A stretch of 15,918 nt of DNA from Govanella sp037189785 (GTDB taxonomy: Bacteria; Pseudomonadota; Alphaproteobacteria; Sphingomonadales; Govanellaceae), in the NCBI GenBank assembly GCA_037189785.1, contig JBBCIP010000127.1, positions 1-15,918 of the forward strand. Reading direction: 5' to 3'. Both the position numbers and the translations under genes were made by a program. Each line of letters starts with the position of its first letter. The first letter of the stretch is position 1. Shown piece after piece: positions 1 to 4,937 of the stretch. The notes beneath the pieces are model-generated. The model was not told the DNA's origin. It ran no database searches and worked only from the letters and a program-made list of their open reading frames with translations.

Positions 1-87
1 ACGCACCAAGGACAGCAATCCGGCTTGATGATCCACGAGCAACACGGCGGCATCGTTTTTATCAAGGCGCTTGTATTGTTTAGACAT
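1..87 (-). CDS. Isochorismatase-family hydrolase, N-terminal fragment (runs off left edge)
   Basis: Only the first 29 residues are in the window. They begin MSKQYKRLDKNDAAVLLVDH and continue with QAGLLSLVR. The stretch AAVLLVDHQAGLL matches the first beta strand of isochorismatase-like cysteine hydrolases, where the Asp of the LVDxQ motif belongs to the catalytic Asp-Lys-Cys triad; the Lys and Cys would lie beyond the edge. It most resembles the YcaC-like subgroup, whose physiological substrates are poorly known. The ATG at 85-87 is preceded by a strong Shine-Dalgarno (AAAGGAGA, complement of 93-100). It lies downstream of pirin on the same strand but behind a terminator, so it probably has its own promoter or depends on readthrough. 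The family call is fairly safe; a specific function cannot be given. Confidence 0.72.
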   Translation of the reverse strand, partial: MSKQYKRLDKNDAAVLLVDHQAGLLSLVR

Positions 88-133
88 ATCGATCTCCTTT
101 TTTTATGAGACAGGGTAAATACGGAAAGGTCAT

Positions 134-172
134 AAAAAAACACCCCCAGCACAGACCTGCACCAGGGGTGTT
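134..172 (-). terminator. Rho-independent terminator after pirin
   Basis: On the minus strand, arms AACACCCC and GGGGTGTT close a long hairpin (139-172) whose inner part also pairs through GC and G-U pairs. Seven T residues follow directly (complement of 134-140). It begins about 10 bases after the pirin stop codon and ends about 46 bases before the hydrolase start, so it should end most pirin transcripts. Confidence 0.85.
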
Positions 173-181
173 CTATCGTCG

Positions 182-1063
182 TTAATGACGGGTCACTTGA
201 CCAAACTGGCCACTGTTGAAATCTTCAATGGCTTTGATGATTTCTTCCTGGCTGTTCATAACGAACGGGCCACGACCGACAATCGGCTCATCAATCGGTT
301 CACCACTGAGTAACAACAGCGTCACGTCATTATTGGCTTCGATCACGACACCACTGTCGTCGCGATCCAACTGGACAAACTGCCCAGCCCGCGCGATCTC
401 GGTGCCGTTGACCATGATCGTGCCGGTCAAGACGACGAGTGCCAAAGTATGGCCATCAGGAACATCAAACCGGGTCACGCCGTTTTGCGTCATCCGCACA
501 TCCCACACATTGATCGGCGTAAACGTTTGTGCCGGTCCAAGGTGGCCATCATAGTCACCCGCGATGACACGCACATGACCGGCATTATCCGGCAAGGCGA
601 CCGATGGAATGTCGGCATTCAACAAAGTTTGATAGCGTGGATCAGCCATCTTGTCGCTGGCGGGCAAATTGACCCACAGCTGCACCATTTCAAACGTCCC
701 GCCTTTTTGAGCGAACGCCGGAGAATGGAATTCTTCGTGAACAATACCACCCGCCGCCGTCATCCATTGCACGTCGCCGGGACCGATGATGCCACCGGCA
801 CCGGTTGAGTCACGATGTTCGACCTCGCCTTGGTAAACGATGGTCACGGTTTCAAAGCCGCGGTGCGGATGTTGGCCGACGCCGCGTTTCCGATCGCTGG
901 CCGGATCAATCGGTTTAAAGTCATAGGGACCACCATAATCAAGCAGCAGAAACGGGCTGATCCGTTGTCCGAATCCATCATAACTGAATAAGGTCCGCAC
1001 CGGAAAACCGTCACCGACCCAGTGAGGACGGGGTGGGCTATAGACGCCTAAGATCTTTTTCAT
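182..1063 (-). CDS. Pirin family protein (bicupin)
   Basis: Predicted 293-residue bicupin of the pirin/YhhW family. These are iron-binding proteins; some members oxidise quercetin, others act as regulators. The metal site is visible in the N-terminal cupin: QHPHRGFET gives His65 and His67, and GIVHEE gives His109 and Glu111, the same His-His-His-Glu set as in human pirin. The N-terminal SPPRPHWVGDGFPVRTLFSY is also typical. I chose the ATG at 1061-1063 because GGAAAGGAAA lies about 8 bases upstream. A longer reading from 1090 adds nine residues that resemble no pirin and would include the ribosome binding site. No signal peptide, so cytoplasmic. It is transcribed divergently from a LysR regulator, which is probably its controller (inference from position and the LysR-type dyad between them). 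The substrate cannot be deduced. Confidence 0.9.
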   Translation of the reverse strand: MKKILGVYSPPRPHWVGDGFPVRTLFSYDGFGQRISPFLLLDYGGPYDFKPIDPASDRKRGVGQHPHRGFETVTIVYQGEVEHRDSTGAGGIIGPGDVQWMTAAGGIVHEEFHSPAFAQKGGTFEMVQLWVNLPASDKMADPRYQTLLNADIPSVALPDNAGHVRVIAGDYDGHLGPAQTFTPINVWDVRMTQNGVTRFDVPDGHTLALVVLTGTIMVNGTEIARAGQFVQLDRDDSGVVIEANNDVTLLLLSGEPIDEPIVGRGPFVMNSQEEIIKAIEDFNSGQFGQVTRH

Positions 1064-1109
1064 GATGACATTTCCTTTCCTAGGACCCATCGGGCTAAAG
1101 CCTCAAGGG

Positions 1110-1122
1110 TCAGAGGCCCTGA
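1110..1122. promoter_or_regulatory. Candidate LysR-type binding box (T-N11-A dyad)
   Basis: TCAGAGGCCCTGA is a 13-base T-N11-A element with matching TCAG/CTGA arms, the classical form of a LysR-family recognition site. It lies in the 150 bp between the divergent pirin and LysR genes, about 47 bp before the pirin start codon. Its form and place fit; binding is inferred. Confidence 0.5.
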
Positions 1123-1152
1123 GAGCCTCGCTTCATCAAGAAATATAATAAT

Positions 1153-1181
1153 GAGACAATCAATCGGGTAGATGGCATAAT
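1153..1181 (+). promoter_or_regulatory. Possible lysR promoter
   Basis: GAGACA (1153-1158) and CATAAT (1176-1181) are separated by 17 bases and match the sigma-70 consensus at 4 and 5 of 6 positions. The implied start near 1188 would give a leader of about 26 bases and place the palindrome at 1190-1211 just downstream of the start site. The region is AT-rich, so a chance match is possible. Confidence 0.35.
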
Positions 1182-1189
1182 TGCATTTC

Positions 1190-1211
1190 ATTGTCCTATA
1201 TATGGAACAAT
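1190..1211. promoter_or_regulatory. Palindrome abutting the lysR start codon, candidate operator
   Basis: A 22-base imperfect palindrome has outer arms ATTGT and ACAAT, a symmetric TATATA core and GG/CC flanks. It ends two bases before the lysR ATG and covers the weak Shine-Dalgarno GGAA (1204-1207). A protein bound here would block initiation or the ribosome binding site, which would suit autorepression. This role is inferred from position only. Confidence 0.4.
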
Positions 1212-1213
1212 AG

Positions 1214-2134
1214 ATGAGTAGTCCTCCATCGCGCGATCTCAATGATCTTTATTATTATGCCCAGGTCGTAGACCATGGCGGATTCGCGGCGGCGGCCCGG
1301 CTGCTCGGCATCCCCAAATCCAAGCTCAGCCGTCGTATCGCCTTGCTGGAAGAACGCCTGGGCGTCCGTTTGATCCAGCGCTCGACCCGGCGTTTTGCCG
1401 TGACCGAGATCGGGCAGATCTACTATCGCCATTGCAAAGCCATGCTGGTCGAGGCGGATACTGCCGATGAGGCCATCGCTATCCTGCATGCCGAGCCCTG
1501 CGGCATTGTCCGCATGACCTGCCCGGTCGCTTTGCTGGATGCCCGGGTCGCGGTCATGGTCGCCGATTTTATGATGCTCCACCCCCGGGTCGAGATCCAT
1601 CTGGAGGAAACCAATCGCCGCGTCGATGTGGTCGGCGAAGGCATCGATATTGCCATCCGGGTGCGCCCGGCCCCGCTCGACGACAGCGAGCTTGTGATGC
1701 GGGTGTTTGCCGACCGTGGGCAATGCCTGGTCGGGAGCCCGAAACTGCTGGCCGCCGCCGACACGCCACGACACCCGAGCGCGCTCGCTGATTTTCCAAG
1801 CCTGGATTTGGGCCTACCGCAACAGGATCATGTATGGAATTTGATCGGCCCCGACGGCAGCCATGCCGCCATTCACCACAAACCGCGCTTTGTCACGCAA
1901 GGCATGTTCGCGCTCAGGACGGCGGCGGTGGCCGGGGTCGGCATCGTGCAATTGCCGCGCATGATGGTCCGGGATCAGTTTAAACGTGGCGAGCTGATCC
2001 AAGTTATTCCCGGCTGGGAGCCGCGGCGGGAAATCATCCATGCCGTGTTCGCCTCGCGCCGTGGGCTTCTACCATCGGTCCGGCTTTTGGTCGATTACCT
2101 GGCCGATCGCTTTGCCGCTTTAGAAGAAGATTGA
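1214..2134 (+). CDS. LysR-family transcriptional regulator
   Basis: A 306-residue LysR-type regulator of normal family length. The N-terminal winged helix-turn-helix covers about residues 8-66: the pattern FAAAARLLGIPKSKLSRRIA followed by LEERLGVRLIQRSTRRFAVTEIG is diagnostic. A linker helix leads into a periplasmic-binding-protein-like effector domain (about residues 92-297), with a typical GVGIVQLPRMMV segment near the end. The effector is unknown. The ATG at 1214 has only a weak GGAA six bases upstream. It is divergent from pirin, the usual layout for a LysR regulator and its target; a T-N11-A box and a palindrome in the shared 150 bp region support control of pirin and of itself. A bidirectional terminator follows about 30 bp after the stop. 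Confidence 0.93.
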   Translation: MSSPPSRDLNDLYYYAQVVDHGGFAAAARLLGIPKSKLSRRIALLEERLGVRLIQRSTRRFAVTEIGQIYYRHCKAMLVEADTADEAIAILHAEPCGIVRMTCPVALLDARVAVMVADFMMLHPRVEIHLEETNRRVDVVGEGIDIAIRVRPAPLDDSELVMRVFADRGQCLVGSPKLLAAADTPRHPSALADFPSLDLGLPQQDHVWNLIGPDGSHAAIHHKPRFVTQGMFALRTAAVAGVGIVQLPRMMVRDQFKRGELIQVIPGWEPRREIIHAVFASRRGLLPSVRLLVDYLADRFAALEED

Positions 2135-2164
2135 TTGTTTGAGCGATCTCAGCCGGCCATAAAA

Positions 2165-2190
2165 AAAAGCCCCGACAAATCGGGGCTTTT
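2165..2190. terminator. Bidirectional rho-independent terminator between lysR and atpF
   Basis: AAAAGCCCCGA (2165-2175) and TCGGGGCTTTT (2180-2190) form a perfect 11 bp stem with a CAAA loop. Further A residues to the left and the T residues on the right give U-tracts on both strands. It serves the plus-strand lysR (stop at 2134) and the minus-strand atp operon (stop at 2212). Confidence 0.93.
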
Positions 2191-2211
2191 GTATTCGATA
2201 AAGATCGCGGC

Positions 2212-2703
2212 TTAGTGAACGCGCTTATCCAACCCTTGGATCGCATCATTGACCAAGGCCGCGCGGTCTTTGTCCGAAAGATGCTGAGCAATGATTTCAG
2301 CGGCAGCAGCGGTGGCGGCAGCCACGGCGACTTGCTTGACTTCCTTCACGGCGTCCGCTTCGGCTTGGGCAATTTTTTGTTGCGCCAGGGCAGTGCGACG
2401 GGTGATCAGCTCGTCCAGGCTACGCTCGGCTTCTGCATTCAAAAGCTTGGCTTCACGCTCGGCCCCGGCAATCAGATCCTGCGCGGTCTTGGCGGCTTCG
2501 CGTTGATCACGTTGCCATTGTGCCAATAAGCTTTGCGCTTCTTCCTTCAAAGCCCGGGCTTCGTCGATCTCGGCGCGAACGCTGTCGATCTTTTTATCAA
2601 GTGCACCGGCGATCAGTTGCGGAACTTTTTTCCACACCAACAAAGCGATGAACAGGATCAAAGAAACGGCAACCCAGAAGGTTGCATCATGAATAATAGC
2701 CAT
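2212..2703 (-). CDS. atpF: F0F1 ATP synthase subunit b
   Basis: A 163-residue b subunit, one of the two peripheral-stalk helices that hold F1 still against the rotating c-ring. One membrane segment covers about residues 8-25 (FWVAVSLILFIALLVW). A long, highly charged, Ala-rich alpha-helical domain follows (about 30-150), as expected for the stalk dimer. Pairing with the different b' subunit encoded just upstream is the alphaproteobacterial arrangement. Its ATG (2701-2703) shares one base with the TAA of atpF' (TAATG), so the two are probably translationally coupled and made in equal amounts. It is the last gene of the F0 operon and is followed within about 25 bases by a strong terminator. Confidence 0.95.
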   Translation of the reverse strand: MAIIHDATFWVAVSLILFIALLVWKKVPQLIAGALDKKIDSVRAEIDEARALKEEAQSLLAQWQRDQREAAKTAQDLIAGAEREAKLLNAEAERSLDELITRRTALAQQKIAQAEADAVKEVKQVAVAAATAAAAEIIAQHLSDKDRAALVNDAIQGLDKRVH

Positions 2704-3206
2704 TAGCCTTGTCCCCCTGCCGCAGCCTTAAACTTCGCGTCGACAGCTTGGCGGATGGCGGCATCATCAACCGTGATCCCGGCCACTTTGGCGACGATAT
2801 CGCGGCAAACATCAGCGGCAACATCGCGAATACCAGCCAAAGCTTCGGCTTTTGCCGCTTGGATCTGCGCTTCTGCGGCATCCGCATCGGCGTTGATCTT
2901 GGCGGCAACGTCATGCTGCCGGGTTTCGCTGCGAAGCTTGATCGCATCCTGGGTGTCAGCAACGATCTTTTGCGCTGTTGCCTTGGCAGCAGCCAAAGAG
3001 GCTTCATACGCGACCTTGGCTTCATCTGCCTGCCGCTTCAAACTTTCAGCAGCGTCCAAATCGGCGGATACGCGCTTCGCACGATCTTCGCGCACGGACG
3101 CAATCCGCGGCAAATATACATTAGCCAAAACTAAGTACAGCGTAGCGAATGTCAGAACCAACCAAAACAGCTGGGGTAGGAAATCCGCGACTACGAGCTG
3201 AGGCAT
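2703..3206 (-). CDS. atpF': F0F1 ATP synthase subunit b' (second b-type stalk subunit)
   Basis: A 167-residue b-type subunit distinct from atpF. The N-terminus MPQLVVADFLPQLFWLVLTF leads into one membrane helix (about residues 8-28) with the PQLFWL motif common in b' proteins. It continues LANVYLPRIASVREDRAKRV and then a long Ala/Lys/Glu-rich coiled-coil domain. Alphaproteobacteria, cyanobacteria and plastids use a b/b' heterodimer in place of the b2 homodimer. Some annotations call this gene atpG or atpX. The ATG at 3204-3206 has GAGGG about 5 bases upstream. It lies 107 bp after atpE, a gap with a predicted hairpin, and overlaps atpF by one base. Confidence 0.93.
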   Translation of the reverse strand: MPQLVVADFLPQLFWLVLTFATLYLVLANVYLPRIASVREDRAKRVSADLDAAESLKRQADEAKVAYEASLAAAKATAQKIVADTQDAIKLRSETRQHDVAAKINADADAAEAQIQAAKAEALAGIRDVAADVCRDIVAKVAGITVDDAAIRQAVDAKFKAAAGGQG

Positions 3207-3248
3207 GTCGCCCTCTTGTCACTAGAGTAGGTATCGATAAGCACACTA

Positions 3249-3280
3249 CGACGGCCTAGAGCCTGAAGCCCCGACCGTCG
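3249..3280 (-). promoter_or_regulatory. Intercistronic hairpin between atpE and atpF'
   Basis: On the minus strand, CGACGGTC and GGCCGTCG form an 8 bp stem (one G-U pair) around a 16-base loop. It lies about 33 bases after the atpE stop. There is no U-tract, so it is not a standard terminator. A processing or mRNA-stabilising element that raises atpE output is plausible, since the c-ring needs many more copies than the stalk subunits. That role is inference. Confidence 0.45.
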
Positions 3281-3313
3281 CAATCGAACAGCGTCAATCT
3301 AAACCCGCTGGCC

Positions 3314-3538
3314 TTAGCCGAACAGGATGACGAGGCCAACCACCAGGCCGAACAGGCCGGTTGCTTCAGCAAGGGCGAAGCCCAGAAGCAGGTTGGTGAA
3401 CTGCGATGGTGCAGCAGCCGGATTGCGCAAAGCGCCGGCAAGATAGCTACCGAAGATGTTGCCGATGCCGAGACCGGCGCCGATAAGAGCGAAGCAGGCG
3501 AGGCCCGCACCGATCATTCTTGCTGCTTCAACGTCCAT
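3314..3538 (-). CDS. atpE: F0F1 ATP synthase subunit c (rotor ring)
   Basis: A 74-residue proteolipid, the usual alphaproteobacterial length. It forms a two-helix hairpin, about residues 9-34 and 48-73. The first helix carries the glycine-rich packing motif GAGLGIGNIFG (about 20-30), followed by the polar-loop sequence LRNPAA. The second contains the proton-carrying carboxylate Glu58 in FALAEATGLFG. I see no sodium-binding signature, so a proton ring is likely. The ATG at 3536-3538 has AAGGAT a few bases upstream. It lies 41 bp after atpB and 107 bp before atpF', with a hairpin in that second gap that may boost its relative expression. Confidence 0.97.
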   Translation of the reverse strand: MDVEAARMIGAGLACFALIGAGLGIGNIFGSYLAGALRNPAAAPSQFTNLLLGFALAEATGLFGLVVGLVILFG

Positions 3539-3579
3539 GAGTAGATCCTTTTAGGTTTAAGAGACTGATAAGAAAACGT

Positions 3580-4311
3580 TTAGTGAAGGTGAATGGCGTC
3601 ATTGAGATAGATGCAGGTCAGAACAGCGAACACATAAGCCTGCAAAATCGCGACGACAAACTCGAGACCGGTCAGCGCAACCATGAAGGCCACCGGCAGA
3701 ATTCCGAACACACCAAGCGCCGCCACAAAGCCACCGAACACTTTAAGCATGGTGTGGCCCGCCAACATATTGGCGAACAAACGAACCGACAGGCTCAAAG
3801 GACGGGACAGATAGGAGATCACTTCGATGATGACAATGACCGGCAACATAACCACCGGAACACCTTTGGGGACAAACAACGACAAGAAGTGAAGGCCGTG
3901 TTTGTAGAAACCAACCAAGGTGACCACCAGAAACACCGTCAAAGCCAAGGCAAAGGTCACAATGATATGGCTGGTTACGGTGAAGCTATAGGGGATCATG
4001 CCGACCAAGTTCGCGCCGAGCACGAACATGAACAGCGTAAAGACGAAGGGGAAGAACTTGCGCGCTTCGTGGCCCGCCGTGTCATGGAGCATGCCAGCGA
4101 CAAACTCGTAAACACTTTCGACCATGACCTGCCAGCGGCCAGGGATGATGGCGCGGCGGCTCATGCCCACGCTCAGAAACAGGGTGATGGCAAGCACCAC
4201 CACGACCATGAACAGCGCAGAATTGGTAAACGAAATATCGTAACCGCCGACCTCGATCGGTACGAGGCGCTTGATTTCGAATTGTGCAAGCGGGCTGTGG
4301 TTATCGGCCAC
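3580..4311 (-). CDS. atpB: F0F1 ATP synthase subunit a
   Basis: Stator subunit a, which provides the proton half-channels beside the c-ring. It is polytopic, with several hydrophobic segments. The essential channel arginine lies in SRPLSLSVRLFANMLAGH (about residue 177 from the start used here), and the C-terminus has LQAYVFAVLTCIYLNDAIHL. I chose GTG at 4309-4311 (VADNHSPLAQFEI, 243 aa): AAAGGGGA lies about 5 bases upstream, the product length is normal, and homologues that I recall begin just before the SPLxQFEI motif. An ATG at 4335 (251 aa) and others farther upstream are possible but have poorer ribosome sites. With the GTG start it overlaps the end of atpI by 11 bases, suggesting coupled translation. 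Confidence 0.95.
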   Translation of the reverse strand: MADNHSPLAQFEIKRLVPIEVGGYDISFTNSALFMVVVVLAITLFLSVGMSRRAIIPGRWQVMVESVYEFVAGMLHDTAGHEARKFFPFVFTLFMFVLGANLVGMIPYSFTVTSHIIVTFALALTVFLVVTLVGFYKHGLHFLSLFVPKGVPVVMLPVIVIIEVISYLSRPLSLSVRLFANMLAGHTMLKVFGGFVAALGVFGILPVAFMVALTGLEFVVAILQAYVFAVLTCIYLNDAIHLH

Positions 4312-4687
4312 GGGGGTCCCCTTTATCTCGGTCATGTTCCGAACGATCATCGGACTTTTGAGTTTCCTCGGGAGTCCGGATCGCATTCATCTGCCGCGCC
4401 GCACGGAAAACATTGCTGATACCAGCCACCGCACCGAGCGCGAAAAACACTATCAACAGCCAAGGCGAAGTGCCGAGCCAACGATCCAGGAACCACCCCA
4501 AACCGCCACCGACCACGAGACCGGCGACGAGTTCCGCCACCAACCGCGTTGCAATTCCGAATGCGCTGGTCTCGTTGAGCCGCGCCGACGGTTTTGCCTT
4601 CCCCCTACTCAGGGCCTTTTCTAACCGGGCTTCAAAGCCTTCACGTTTATGTGCTGGGGTGCCGGGTTCGTCACCACGGTTTGTCAT
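4301..4687 (-). CDS. atpI: ATP synthase accessory protein AtpI
   Basis: A 128-residue small membrane protein, first gene of the F0 operon. Residues 1-45 are hydrophilic and probably cytoplasmic. Two membrane segments follow, about 46-66 (glycine-rich, LVAELVAGLVVGGGLGWFLD) and 76-95 (PWLLIVFFALGAVAGI), then a charged tail. This is the AtpI/AtpZ pattern; these proteins assist c-ring assembly, and some members of the wider family are linked to magnesium transport. AtpI proteins vary greatly in sequence, so the call rests on topology, the GWFLDRWLGT-type motif and operon position. The ATG at 4685-4687 has an excellent AAAGGAG eight bases upstream. Its end overlaps atpB. Confidence 0.9.
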   Translation of the reverse strand: MTNRGDEPGTPAHKREGFEARLEKALSRGKAKPSARLNETSAFGIATRLVAELVAGLVVGGGLGWFLDRWLGTSPWLLIVFFALGAVAGISNVFRAARQMNAIRTPEETQKSDDRSEHDRDKGDPRGR

Positions 4688-4758
4688 GCCCCCGCTCCTT
4701 TCGCGAAATCGCTTGGAAACGCCGCTTTTTCAAGCCCTGTGCCGAAAAAGTCGAGCGC

Positions 4759-4788
4759 ACCATAGTGTCAGATACTCCCCCCTGTCAA
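4759..4788 (-). promoter_or_regulatory. Promoter of the atp (F0) operon
   Basis: On the minus strand a perfect -35 box TTGACA (complement of 4783-4788) is followed after 18 bases by TATGGT (complement of 4759-4764, 4 of 6 matches). The implied transcript start near 4752 gives a leader of about 65 bases before atpI. This is the best match to a housekeeping promoter in the 250 bp smc-atpI gap. Confidence 0.6.
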
Positions 4789-4852
4789 GATTCAAGAGGG
4801 CGCCGCACAACGAATTGGATGAACTTAATCAACACATTGAATTATATAAGAA

Positions 4853-4881
4853 ATTATATATGAAAAATTCTTTACAGTCGG
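4853..4881 (-). promoter_or_regulatory. Possible second, regulated atp promoter beside the palindrome
   Basis: The minus strand has a perfect -10 TATAAT (complement of 4853-4858) in an AT-rich tract, with a second TATAAT at 4841-4846. The hexamer 17 bases upstream, CCGACT, is a poor -35 and overlaps the edge of the palindrome at 4878-4902. A good -10, poor -35 and adjoining dyad resemble an activator-dependent promoter, but AT-rich sequence yields such -10 matches by chance. Confidence 0.28.
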
Positions 4882-4902
4882 CCGTGTTCCGAACACTGCC
4901 GA
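4878..4902. promoter_or_regulatory. 25 bp near-perfect palindrome between smc and the atp operon
   Basis: The core GTGTTC-C-GAACAC is a perfect 13-base dyad centred on 4890. Flanking TCGGC and GCCGA extend the symmetry to 25 bases with one mismatched pair (positions 4883/4897). It begins 35 bp past the smc stop. As RNA it could form a stable stem, but no T-run follows directly: the next T-rich stretch on the minus strand starts about 11 bases on. It could be an smc 3' end signal or a dimeric repressor/activator site. I recognise no named operator. Confidence 0.5.
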
Positions 4903-4937
4903 AGGAAGGATAGCGAAAAAAAGGTTAATGCGAACGG

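Noticed and set aside
1196..1774. 192-codon minus-strand frame overlapping lysR
   Set aside because: It is the mirror of a clear LysR regulator, with Asp/His/Gln-rich composition and no recognisable domain.
3583..4419. 278-codon plus-strand frame opposite atpB
   Set aside because: It is antisense to subunit a; its extreme His/Asp/Gln/Arg composition is the usual complement of a membrane protein gene.
4878..4902. Alphaproteobacterial LexA (SOS) box
   Set aside because: That box is a direct repeat GTTC-N7-GTTC; this site is an inverted repeat with a single central base.
4594..4913. Small plus-strand genes in and near the smc-atpI gap
   Set aside because: They overlap atpI or AT-rich promoter sequence, show no domain and have no supporting ribosome site.
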